Positions 9,180 through 18,232 of a stretch of 64,000 nucleotides of DNA are shown here, piece by piece. Within the stretch, counting starts at the first letter, position 1. Every line of letters starts with the position of its first letter. Both the position numbers and the translations under genes were made by a program. Location: assembly GCA_024711025.1 (NCBI GenBank), contig JANJTP010000039.1, positions 1 to 64,000 on the forward strand, read 5' to 3'. This stretch comes from Solirubrobacteraceae bacterium (lineage in GTDB: Bacteria; Actinomycetota; Thermoleophilia; Solirubrobacterales; Solirubrobacteraceae). The notes beneath the pieces are model-generated. The model was not told where the DNA came from. It did no database searches and saw only the letters and a list, made by a program, of their open reading frames with translations.

Positions 9180-10780
9180 GAGGCCGAGGGTACAGGCGCG
9201 TCGATCAGCACGCCCGGGTTCAGGATCCCCGCCGGGTCCAGGGCGGCCTTCGCGGCGCCCAGCGCGGCCGCGAACGGCTCGGGCCGCTGGCGGTCGTACC
9301 AGGGGCGGTGGTCGCGCCCGACGGCGTGGTGGTGGGTGATCGTGCCGCCGCCGGCGATGATCGCCTCGCCGGCGGCGTGCTTCATCGCGTGCCACCGGGC
9401 GAGCTCGTCGCCGCGACGCACCGGGGCGAGCACCGTGAAGTAGGGCGCCGGACCGTCGGGATAGACGTGCGTGATGCGGCACGTGACGCGGCACGGCTCG
9501 CCGAGCGCTTCGCGCACGGCGCCGGTCACCTGCTCGTGCAGCGACGGGAAGCGATCCCAGGTGATCGCCGTCTCGAGCGTCTCCGCCAGAACGCCGAGGC
9601 GCAGCATCGCATCGCGCACGTAGGGCATCCGCAGGAACGCGGCGCGCCAGGTGCGGACCGCCCCGTCGCCGGCTCGCGCGCCGGCCGGCGCATCCCACTC
9701 GCCTCCGTGCTCGCGGCAGATCGCCAGCGCCGCCCACAGCTCGTGCTCCACCGGCCGGCCCGCCGCCTCGAAGCCGAGCACGAGCACGGCGCTCGAGCCG
9801 TCGCCGGTTCCCGTGTGGAGCGCCTCGACCTCGTCGACCAGCCGGCACGCCGCCGGCGTCAGCCCCGACTGGACGACGGCGCGGACCGCCTCGGCGCCGC
9901 GCAACAGCGATGGGAACCTCACGGCTCGCGCCGCGCGCGAGTCCGGCCGGCGCCGGACCCGCACCCAGGCCTCGGTGATCACGCCGAGCACCCCCTCCGA
10001 CCCGAGCAGCAGTCGGTCGGGCGAGGGCCCCGCGCCGGAGCCCGGCAGGCGCCGCGACGCCCAGACGCCGCTCGGCGTCACCGCGCGCACGCTCTCGACC
10101 AGGTCGTCCACGTGCGTCAGGCGCGTCGCGAAGTGGCCGCCGGCGCGAGTCGCGATCCAGCCGCCGAGCGTGGAGAGCTCGAACGACTGCGGGTAGAAGC
10201 GCATCGTCAGGCCGTGCGCCCGCAGCCGCTCCTCGATCCGCGGGCCGGCGGCGCCGGCCCCGATCCGCGCGGCGAGCGAGACCACGTCGACCTCGTGCAG
10301 CGCGTCGAGCACGCCGAGGTCGAGCGTCAGCACGCCGTCGAAGCGGCCCGGCACGCGGGCCTCGACGCCGCCGACGACGCTCGTGCCGCCGCCGTAGGGG
10401 ATGGCCGCGACGTTCGCCGCGGACGCCCAGGCGAGCAGCCCCTCGACGTCGCGCTCGTCGCGTGGCCGCGCGACGATGTCGGGCAGGTGTTCGTACACGC
10501 CGCGCAGCGACCGGACCGCGTCCACGTACGAGCACCCGTAGGCGTGCGCGACGCGCTCCGCCCGGTCGGTCGAGCAGATCGCCCCGAGCGACCCGCGTGG
10601 CGGCTCGACCCGCGGCCCCGCGATCCGTAGTCGCTCGAGCGCGACCGGCTCCTCGACCGCACCGTCGAGCTCGAAGCCGAGCACGCCGGCGATCGCCGGC
10701 GCCGCAGCGCGCGCGTCGATCGCCGCGTCCTCGAAGCCCCATCCCCAGCGGCTGCGCACTCGCCGGCTCACGATGGTCAC
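9176..10780 (-). CDS. FAD-binding oxidase (alkyldihydroxyacetonephosphate synthase-like)
   Basis: PYGGGTSVVGGVE, YPQSFELSTLGGWIATRAGGHFATRLTHVDDLVESV, LLGSEGVLGVITEAWV, GTITHHHAVGRDHRPW. Confidence 0.93.
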   Translation of the reverse strand: MTIVSRRVRSRWGWGFEDAAIDARAAAPAIAGVLGFELDGAVEEPVALERLRIAGPRVEPPRGSLGAICSTDRAERVAHAYGCSYVDAVRSLRGVYEHLPDIVARPRDERDVEGLLAWASAANVAAIPYGGGTSVVGGVEARVPGRFDGVLTLDLGVLDALHEVDVVSLAARIGAGAAGPRIEERLRAHGLTMRFYPQSFELSTLGGWIATRAGGHFATRLTHVDDLVESVRAVTPSGVWASRRLPGSGAGPSPDRLLLGSEGVLGVITEAWVRVRRRPDSRAARAVRFPSLLRGAEAVRAVVQSGLTPAACRLVDEVEALHTGTGDGSSAVLVLGFEAAGRPVEHELWAALAICREHGGEWDAPAGARAGDGAVRTWRAAFLRMPYVRDAMLRLGVLAETLETAITWDRFPSLHEQVTGAVREALGEPCRVTCRITHVYPDGPAPYFTVLAPVRRGDELARWHAMKHAAGEAIIAGGGTITHHHAVGRDHRPWYDRQRPEPFAAALGAAKAALDPAGILNPGVLIDAPVPSAS

Positions 10781-10796
10781 CGTACCCTGGGAGGCG

Positions 10797-11456
10797 ATGA
10801 GCACGGCGCCGCTCCTACTCGCGCGCGGTCCCTGGGGACCGGATCAGATCGACGTTCGCTGGAGCACGGCGCGCTACGAGCCGACGCCGGAGCGCGCCGC
10901 CGCGGCCGACGCCGCCGTGCGAGCGCTCGCCGAGCGCGGATCGCCGAGCCACGACGGCCTGGCCGCGCGCCTCGCCGCCCACGAGCAGACGCCGGGCGGG
11001 ATCGTGATGCACCTCCAGCCGATCCGCTGGTCGCTGAGGCTCGTCGAGGGCGACGCCTCGTCGTCCGTCGCCGCGCTGTGCGCCGTGCGTGACGGGGAGG
11101 GTCGCTGGCTGGCCGGGCGCCGCGCCTCCTGGCTCGCGTCCTGGCCCGGGCGATGGGCGCTCGGCGCCGGCGGCGCCGTCGACGTCGGCGAGAGCCCGTT
11201 CGAGACGCTGCTGCGCGAGCTGCGCGAGGAGTGGTCGGTGGAGCCCGAGGAGGTCCGCGGGGAGGCGCTCGTCGCCCTGCCGCACGGGATGGTGATGTTC
11301 GTCGGCCAGGCCTGGCTGCCGGCCGGCACGGACGTGACGATGGACCACGAGCACGATGCCTTCGCGTGGTGGCCGGCCAGCCCGCTGGCCTGGCCGGCCG
11401 AGGCCGACCCGCCGCTGCGCCGGATGGCGACGCTGCTCGCGGAGATCGAGCGATGA
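10797..11456 (+). CDS. NUDIX hydrolase domain protein
   Basis: GGAVDVGESPFETLLRELREEWSVEPEE matches the Nudix box. Confidence 0.85.
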   Translation: MSTAPLLLARGPWGPDQIDVRWSTARYEPTPERAAAADAAVRALAERGSPSHDGLAARLAAHEQTPGGIVMHLQPIRWSLRLVEGDASSSVAALCAVRDGEGRWLAGRRASWLASWPGRWALGAGGAVDVGESPFETLLRELREEWSVEPEEVRGEALVALPHGMVMFVGQAWLPAGTDVTMDHEHDAFAWWPASPLAWPAEADPPLRRMATLLAEIER

Positions 11457-11821
11457 GCTCCCCACCGCTGGAGCGCCTCGAGCGACGCAGGCGGCGCCGC
11501 CGCGCGCCGAGCCTTCCGCTCCCCGCCCTCGAGCGGCTGTCGCTGGCGCACTCGACGGTCTACTGCTGCCTGCTGGCGGTCTGGCTCTTCCCCGGGCTCC
11601 CACGGCTGGAGATGGTCTTCGGCTTCGCGCACGGGATCGGATGGATCGCGATGGTGGCGCTCGTGCTGCTCGCGCTGAGCGCGCGGGTCGTCTCGCTGCG
11701 GATCGCGGTCGCGGTCGCCGTGCTGGGCGCCGTCGCGCCGTTCTTCGGAAGCTGGGAGCTCGTGCGCGAGAGCCGCCGGCGGGCTGGGCGAGACGCCCGG
11801 CAGGCCATCCCCGAGACCTGA
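11453..11821 (+). CDS. DUF3817-like small membrane protein
   Basis: LERLSLAHSTVYCCLLAVWLFPGLPRLEMVFGFAHGIGWIAMVALVLLAL; ATGA overlap with upstream ORF. Confidence 0.65.
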   Translation: MSSPPLERLERRRRRRRAPSLPLPALERLSLAHSTVYCCLLAVWLFPGLPRLEMVFGFAHGIGWIAMVALVLLALSARVVSLRIAVAVAVLGAVAPFFGSWELVRESRRRAGRDARQAIPET

Positions 11822-11880
11822 TGGCGGGCGAGCACGCCCGCTCGCGAACCGCGCGCTAGGGTAGGCGGCAGAGCCTCGCG

Positions 11881-14800
11881 ATGGCCGTCTCCGCCACAGT
11901 CCAGGTCACGTTGCCCGCGATGGGTGAGTCGGTGACCGAAGGCACGGTCCTCGAGTGGCGCAAGGGCGAGGGCGAGCGCGTCGAGGTCGACGAGCCGCTC
12001 GTAGAGGTCTCGACCGACAAGGTCGACGCCGAGGTTCCCGCGCCGGTCTCCGGCACGGTCGTGCGGCTGCTCGCGGCCGAGGGCGACACGGTCGCCATCG
12101 GCTCGGTGCTGGCCGAGATCCAGCCGGACGGCGCCGGCGCCCCCGCGGGGATCGCCGCCGGCGCCCCGAACGGAGCCGGCACCGCCGCGGCCGCTCCCCC
12201 GGCGGAGGTCAACGGCGCCGGCCCGGCCGCAGAGGCCCCGGCCGAGGAGATCGTCGACATCGTGGTGCCCGGCGCCGGGGAGTCGGTGACCGAGGGAACG
12301 CTGCTCGAGTGGCACGTGGAGGCGGGCGGCCAGATCGCCGACGGCGACACGATCGTCGAGATCTCGACGGACAAGGTCGACGTCGAGCTGCCGGCGCCTG
12401 CGACCGGCATCGTCACCGAGCTGCTCGCGGCCGAGGGCGAGACCGTCACCGTCGGCCAGGTCATCGCGCGGATGCGTGTGAGCGCTGGCGGGCCGGTCCC
12501 ACCGGCCCCGGCACCCGCGGGCGCGCCGGCGCCGACTCCGCCCGCAGGCGCGCCGGCCGCAGCGCCACCGGGCGTCAAGGCCTCGCCGGTCGCGGCGCGC
12601 GTCGCCGCAGCGGAGGGCGTCGATCTGGCGAGCGTCAGCGGCACGGGGCCCGGCGGACGGGTGGTCAAGGCAGATGTGCTCGCCGCCAAGAGCGGCGCCG
12701 CGCCCGCCGTCTCCGTGAGCGCCAAGCCGATGCGCGGCGGCGCGGCGATGCTCGCCCGCTACATGGACGAGAGCCGCTCGATCCCGACGGCCACCTCGTT
12801 CCGCACGATGACGGTCACCGCCATGGACGGCCGCCGCCGCCAGCTCAAGGAGGCCGGCCAGAAGGTCAGCTTCACGCACCTGATCGCCTGGGCGATCGCG
12901 CGCGCGGCGAGCGAGCAGCTCCCGGTGATGACCCATCACTTCGAGCAGCGCGACGGCGTCCCGCACAGGGTCGACGACGGGCAGGTGAACCTCGGCATCG
13001 CGGTCGACGTCGAGAAGAAGGACGGCTCGCGAACGCTGATGGTCCCGGTCATCCGGGGCGCCGGCGCGCTGGGCTTCGCCGGCTTCAAGGTCGCCTTCGA
13101 CGAGCTGATCGACAAGGCCCGCACCAACACCCTCTCGGCCGACGACCTCGTCGGTGCGAACGTCACGCTGACCAACCCCGGCGGCATCGGGACCGTCGCC
13201 TCGGTGCCGCGGCTGATGACCGGGCAGGGCACGATCGTCGCCACCGGCTCGATCGCGTACCCCGTCGGCCTCGCCGGCGTCGGCGAGATGCTCGGCGTCG
13301 AGAAGGTCATGACGATGACCTCGACGTACGACCACCGGGTCATCCAGGGCGCCGAGTCCGGGCGCTTCCTGCAGGTCGTCGAGGCATACCTGCAGGGCGA
13401 GCACGACTTCTACGAGGACCTGTTCGCCGCCCTCGGAGCACAGCTCGGCCCGGCGCCCGAGCGCCCGCAGCCGAGGCTCGCCCCGACCGCCGGCGCGCCG
13501 GTCGCGACCACCGCCCGGACCGGCGACGACATCGAGCTGATGCAGGCCGTCCAGGCGGCGACCGCGCTCGTCAAGGCCTTCCGCACGCACGGCCACCTCG
13601 CCGCACGGCTCGACCCCCTCGGCTCCGAGCCGGTCGGCGACCCCGCCCTCGACCCCGACAGCCTCGGCCTGACACAGGCGCTGATGCGCCGCATCCCATC
13701 GGAGATCCTGCGGATCTACGTGCCGGGCGAGACGCTCGCCGACGCGCTCGAGCCCCTGCGAGCGGTCTACACCGGCTCGCTCGCCTACGAGATCGAGCAC
13801 ATCACCAGCCACGGCCAGCGGGTCTGGCTGCGCGAGCAGATCGAGAGCGGAACGTTCCGCGAGCCGCTCGACGCCGAGCACCGGCGGCGGATCCTGCGAC
13901 GGCTGATCGCCGTCGACGCGCTCGAGCGCTTCCTGCACAAGGCCTACCTCGGCCAGAAGCAGTTCTCGATCGAGGGCGTCGACATGACGGTGCCGATGAT
14001 CGACGAGGCGATCGAGCTGGCCGCGGCCTGCGGCGCCCGCGAGGTCGTCATCGGCATGGCCCACCGCGGCCGGCTCAACGTCCTCGCGCACAACCTCGGG
14101 CGCCCGTACGACACGATCTTCGGGGAGTTCGAGGGCGCCTCGTCGGTCGAGGTCGTCCAAGCCGTGACCGAGATTCCGCAGGGCGGGACCGGAGACGTCA
14201 AGTACCACCACGGCTTCCAGCGCGACTACGAGCTGCGCGACGGAGACGGGCACATCCTCGTCAACCTCGAGTCCAACCCGAGCCACCTCGAGTTCGTCGA
14301 CCCCGTCGTGCTCGGCGCGACGCGCGCGGCGCAGACCGACCGCAGCGGGCCGATCCCCGAACGCGACCCGTCGGGGGCCATGCCGATCGTGCTGCACGGC
14401 GACGCCGCCTTCCCGGGACAGGGCGTCGTCGCGGAGACGCTGAACCTCCAGTCGCTAGACGGCTACCAGGTCGGCGGCACGTTGCACCTGGTCCAGAACA
14501 ACCAGGTCGGCTTCACCACCGACTACGAGGACTCACGCTCCACGCAATGGGCGTCCGACCTGGCGAAGGGCTTCGACGTGCCGATCGTGCACGTCAACTC
14601 CGACGACGTCGAGGCATGCATCTCGGCCGTGCGCCTGGCGATGGCCTACCGCGCGGAGTTCGGCCACGACGTGCTGATCGACCTGATCGGCTACCGCCGC
14701 TTCGGCCACAACGAGGCCGACGAGCCGGCCTACACACAGCCTGAGATGTACGCCGCGATCAAGCGTCACGAGCGGGTCGCGAACCTCTACGCCGCGCAGC

Positions 14801-16185
14801 TGGTCGAGGCCGGCGCGACGACCCGGGATGAGATCGACGCCTGGCAGCAGGAGGCCTGGGACGAGCTGACCCGCCTCCACCAGGAGCTCAAGACGCAGAT
14901 CAAGGCGGCCGAGGAGGCCGGCACGGTCGAGCAGCCGACCGGCGAGTACCAGCTCGACCGCTCGCCCAGCGTCGAGGTCCAGACGGCGGTGCCGGCCGAC
15001 ACGCTGCGGGCGCTGAACGAGGAGCTGCTGCGAGCGCCCGACGGCTTCACGATCCACCCCAAGCTGGTCCGGCAGCTCGAGCGCCGCCGTGCGGCGCTGG
15101 GCTCCGAAGGCGGGATCGACTGGGCTCACGCCGAGGCGCTGGCGCTTGCCGCGCTGCTGGTCGACGGCGTGCCCGTTCGCCTGACCGGCCAGGACACCGA
15201 GCGCGGCACGTTCAGCCAGCGCCACATGGTCCTCCACGATGCGCGCAGTGGCCGGGCGTTCAGCCCGATCCAGCACCTGAAGGACTCGAAGGCCCCGCTC
15301 GAGCTGCACAACAGCCCGCTCTCCGAGACGGCCTGCCTGGGCTTCGAGTACGGCTACTCGCAGGAGGCGCCGGACGCGCTCGTCGCCTGGGAGGCGCAGT
15401 TCGGCGACTTCGCCAACGGCGCACAGGTGATCGTCGACCAGTTCATCACCAGCGGCCTGGCCAAGTGGGGTCAGTCCTCGCGCCTGACGCTGCTGTTGCC
15501 GCATGGCTACGAGGGTCAGGGACCGGAGCACTCGTCGGCGCGCCTCGAGCGCTTCCTGCAGCTCGCCGCCGAGGGCAACATCCGGATCGCCAACCTCACG
15601 ACGCCGGCGCAGTACTTCCACCTGCTGCGCCGCCAGGCGCTGATCGCCAAGCAGCGTCCGCTGATCGTGATGACCCCGAAGTCTCTGCTGCGCCTGCCGC
15701 AGGCGACGAACCGGATCGAGCACCTGTCCGACACCCGCTTCTTCCCGGTGCTCGGCGAGCCCCGCGTGCCGCTCGACAAGGTCCGTCGCCTCGTGCTCTG
15801 CACGGGCAAGATCTACTACGACCTCGTCGGGCACGGCTCGCGCGTCGACAACGAGGGCGTCGCGATCGGGCGCGTCGAGCTGCTCTACCCGTTCCCGGAG
15901 AAGGACATCCGCGAGCTGATCGCGAGCTACCCGAACCTGGAGGAGATCCTCTGGGTCCAGGAGGAGCCGCGCAACATGGGTGCCCGCGCGCACATGTCGC
16001 CGCGGCTGCAGCAGATCCTGCCCGATCACCTCCACCTCGGCTACGTCGGCCGGCCCGAGCGCGCCTCGTCGGGCGAGGGCTACCCGGCGGCCCACAACCT
16101 CGAGCAGCAGCGCATCCTGCGCACGGCGCTCGACCTGTCGATCCCCGTCTCGGCCTACCCGAAGAAGACCCCGGGCGAGCGGTAG
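11881..16185 (+). CDS. kgd: Multifunctional 2-oxoglutarate dehydrogenase: two lipoyl domains + E3-binding domain + E2 acyltransferase + E1 fusion
   Basis: Two STDKVD lipoyl motifs, PSBD ASPVAARVAAAEGVDLASVSGTGPGGRVVKADV, E2 TSTYDHRVIQGAESG, E1 VIGMAHRGRLNVLAHNLGRPYDTIFGEFEG, LPHGYEGQGPEHSSARLERFLQL. Confidence 0.96.
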   Translation: MAVSATVQVTLPAMGESVTEGTVLEWRKGEGERVEVDEPLVEVSTDKVDAEVPAPVSGTVVRLLAAEGDTVAIGSVLAEIQPDGAGAPAGIAAGAPNGAGTAAAAPPAEVNGAGPAAEAPAEEIVDIVVPGAGESVTEGTLLEWHVEAGGQIADGDTIVEISTDKVDVELPAPATGIVTELLAAEGETVTVGQVIARMRVSAGGPVPPAPAPAGAPAPTPPAGAPAAAPPGVKASPVAARVAAAEGVDLASVSGTGPGGRVVKADVLAAKSGAAPAVSVSAKPMRGGAAMLARYMDESRSIPTATSFRTMTVTAMDGRRRQLKEAGQKVSFTHLIAWAIARAASEQLPVMTHHFEQRDGVPHRVDDGQVNLGIAVDVEKKDGSRTLMVPVIRGAGALGFAGFKVAFDELIDKARTNTLSADDLVGANVTLTNPGGIGTVASVPRLMTGQGTIVATGSIAYPVGLAGVGEMLGVEKVMTMTSTYDHRVIQGAESGRFLQVVEAYLQGEHDFYEDLFAALGAQLGPAPERPQPRLAPTAGAPVATTARTGDDIELMQAVQAATALVKAFRTHGHLAARLDPLGSEPVGDPALDPDSLGLTQALMRRIPSEILRIYVPGETLADALEPLRAVYTGSLAYEIEHITSHGQRVWLREQIESGTFREPLDAEHRRRILRRLIAVDALERFLHKAYLGQKQFSIEGVDMTVPMIDEAIELAAACGAREVVIGMAHRGRLNVLAHNLGRPYDTIFGEFEGASSVEVVQAVTEIPQGGTGDVKYHHGFQRDYELRDGDGHILVNLESNPSHLEFVDPVVLGATRAAQTDRSGPIPERDPSGAMPIVLHGDAAFPGQGVVAETLNLQSLDGYQVGGTLHLVQNNQVGFTTDYEDSRSTQWASDLAKGFDVPIVHVNSDDVEACISAVRLAMAYRAEFGHDVLIDLIGYRRFGHNEADEPAYTQPEMYAAIKRHERVANLYAAQLVEAGATTRDEIDAWQQEAWDELTRLHQELKTQIKAAEEAGTVEQPTGEYQLDRSPSVEVQTAVPADTLRALNEELLRAPDGFTIHPKLVRQLERRRAALGSEGGIDWAHAEALALAALLVDGVPVRLTGQDTERGTFSQRHMVLHDARSGRAFSPIQHLKDSKAPLELHNSPLSETACLGFEYGYSQEAPDALVAWEAQFGDFANGAQVIVDQFITSGLAKWGQSSRLTLLLPHGYEGQGPEHSSARLERFLQLAAEGNIRIANLTTPAQYFHLLRRQALIAKQRPLIVMTPKSLLRLPQATNRIEHLSDTRFFPVLGEPRVPLDKVRRLVLCTGKIYYDLVGHGSRVDNEGVAIGRVELLYPFPEKDIRELIASYPNLEEILWVQEEPRNMGARAHMSPRLQQILPDHLHLGYVGRPERASSGEGYPAAHNLEQQRILRTALDLSIPVSAYPKKTPGER

Positions 16186-16283
16186 CGGCCGGGCTCCCCC
16201 GGGACCCGCCGCCTCGGCGCGACGGGCGCGGACCGGCCTTCGCCACCGCCCGGCGCGGCGCGAGGAGTAAGGTCGGCGCACCG

Positions 16284-16580
16284 ATGCCGCGCCGGCCACC
16301 CGACCTCGACGGGCCGCGCGCCCGCGCCGTGCTCGAACGCGCCCGCCGGGTTCCGCGCGGGCACGTGGCCGCCTACGGCGACCTCGACTCGGCCGCGCCG
16401 CGCTTCGCCGGCACCGTGCTCGCCGCCTGCGAGGACCCGAGCGTCCCGTGGCACCGCATCGTGCGCGCCGACGGCACGCTCACGCAGGGCTCACGACAGG
16501 CCGCGCTGCTGCAGCACGAGGGGGTCGCGATCGAGGACGGCCGCGTCGACGTGCGGCGCGCCCGCTGGTGGCCGCCGTGA
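16284..16580 (+). CDS. Alkyltransferase-like (ATL) / MGMT-family DNA-binding protein
   Basis: VLERARRVPRGHVAAYGDL...VPWHRIVRADGTL: PWHR replaces the PCHR active site of MGMT. Confidence 0.82.
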   Translation: MPRRPPDLDGPRARAVLERARRVPRGHVAAYGDLDSAAPRFAGTVLAACEDPSVPWHRIVRADGTLTQGSRQAALLQHEGVAIEDGRVDVRRARWWPP

Positions 16581-17002
16581 TCTGGCTCCAGCGCCGGCTC
16601 ACGCTCGAGCCGCGATCCCGGGGGCTGCATCTGGTGACGCGCGAGCTCGCCGACTCGCTGCCGGAGCTCGGGCAGGTCGCGAGCGGCCTGCTGCACCTGC
16701 TGCTGCAGCACACCTCCGCCTCCCTGACGCTGAACGAGAACGCCTCGCCCGACGTTCGCAGCGACCTGCGCGCGTGGCTCGACGCAGCCGCGCCCGAGGA
16801 CTTCCCGTGGAGCCATGACCTCGAGGGACCGGACGACATGCCGGCGCACGTCAAGGCGATGCTGACCGGCCCGACGCTCACCCTCCCGGTGGCCGACGGG
16901 CGGCTCGCGCTCGGCACGTGGCAGGGGGTCGTGCTCTGCGAGCACCGCGACCGGGGCGGGCCGCGCTCGCTCGTCGCGACGCTCTGGGGCCAGGCGCGCT
17001 GA
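16577..17002 (+). CDS. YjbQ/UPF0047 family protein
   Basis: LLHLLLQHTSASLTLNENASPDVRSDL...NHLEG-like WSHDLEGPDDMPAHVKAMLTGPTLTLPVADGRLALGTWQGVVLCEHRD. Confidence 0.92.
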   Translation: MIWLQRRLTLEPRSRGLHLVTRELADSLPELGQVASGLLHLLLQHTSASLTLNENASPDVRSDLRAWLDAAAPEDFPWSHDLEGPDDMPAHVKAMLTGPTLTLPVADGRLALGTWQGVVLCEHRDRGGPRSLVATLWGQAR

Positions 17003-17135
17003 GCGGGCGACGGGGACGGGTCCTCGCGGCGGCGACGACGGCACCAACGCGGGCGAAGCCGGAGCGACCGCAACGGAAGATCGGCACTTGTCGTGGCGGC
17101 GCGAAGCCCCGGACACGGCGATAGCCTGCGGAATC

Positions 17136-18218
17136 GTGGAGGGCAAGCGCAACGCGCGGCTGGATCCACGAGCGGACGTCGTCGTCTTCGGGGCGGTCGC
17201 CTTCGTCGTCGTCTTCGGGCTGTTGATCGAGCACGAGGCGCCGGACTCGTACCCGATCGCCTTCGTCCTGTGGGTTCCGGCGTTCGCCGCCGGGCTGCTG
17301 GTCAAGCGGCTGAGCCTCGTGCTCCTGGGCGCCCTCGCGTTCCTGACCTTCGCCGCGCTCAGCGACCCCGAGCCGGCCGGCGAGGACCTGATCCCGGTGA
17401 TGCTCGGCCTGCTCACCGGCGCGGCGCTGCGCCTCACACGTCCCCAGCTTCGTGCCGGGCACGGCCAGGCGAGCCGGCTCGTCGTCCGCGCTCAGCAGGC
17501 GGTGGCGCTGCCGCCGCCGCTGCGCCGGCTGATCGACCGCCCGGCGATCGACGCCGCGATCGACCTTGCGCGGCTGCGGCTCGACCTCTTCCCCCACGGG
17601 CTGTACCAGCCGGTCGCGTCGCTGCCGGTGACCGGCACCGCCAAGCGCGCGGACGGATGCCGCTCTCGCTGGGAGGCGATGCGCCCCTTCGTCATCGAGC
17701 ACCGGGTCCGCACGGCGGTCGACGTCGGAGCCAACGCCGGCTACTTCTCGCTCGAGCTGGCTGCGCTGGGCGTGCCGACCACGGCGATCGAGTGCGATCC
17801 CGCCCTGTACCGGACGGCGCTGCTCGCGGTACGCCGAAGCGAGCTCGACAACGTCGCCGTAATGGCGCTCGAGCTGCGGCCCGACGCGATGGAGCTGCTG
17901 CCGCCCGCGGACGCGATGTTGTGCCTCTCGGTCTGGCATCACCTCGTCCGCTCCAACGGGCTCGACGCCGCCACGGCGATGCTTCGAGACATCTGGGCAC
18001 GGACCGGCAAGGTCCTCTTCTTCGACACCGGCGAAGCGGAGATGCCGGCGTCGTTCGGGCTCCCCGCGATGGTCCCCGACGCCCGCGCCTGGCTGACCGG
18101 CCTGCTGCGCGGGTGCTGCGAAGGGGGCGAGGTGCGCCTCCTCGGCCTCCACGACGCCTTCGATGCCGCCGGCCGGAGCTGCCGCCGCCACCTGTTCGCC
18201 GTGGTCCGCGGCGTGTAG
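17136..18218 (+). CDS. Membrane-anchored SAM-dependent methyltransferase-like protein
   Basis: N-terminal TM segments, then VRTAVDVGANAGYFSLELAALGVPTTAIECDP (class I MTase motif I); start (GTG 17136 or ATG 17088) uncertain. Confidence 0.7.
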   Translation: MEGKRNARLDPRADVVVFGAVAFVVVFGLLIEHEAPDSYPIAFVLWVPAFAAGLLVKRLSLVLLGALAFLTFAALSDPEPAGEDLIPVMLGLLTGAALRLTRPQLRAGHGQASRLVVRAQQAVALPPPLRRLIDRPAIDAAIDLARLRLDLFPHGLYQPVASLPVTGTAKRADGCRSRWEAMRPFVIEHRVRTAVDVGANAGYFSLELAALGVPTTAIECDPALYRTALLAVRRSELDNVAVMALELRPDAMELLPPADAMLCLSVWHHLVRSNGLDAATAMLRDIWARTGKVLFFDTGEAEMPASFGLPAMVPDARAWLTGLLRGCCEGGEVRLLGLHDAFDAAGRSCRRHLFAVVRGV

Positions 18219-18232
18219 ACGACCTGCCGCCC

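Noticed and set aside
11560-14397. 945-aa minus ORF antisense to kgd
   Set aside because: Shadow ORF with low-complexity Arg/Asp/Val composition; sense strand encodes 2-oxoglutarate dehydrogenase.
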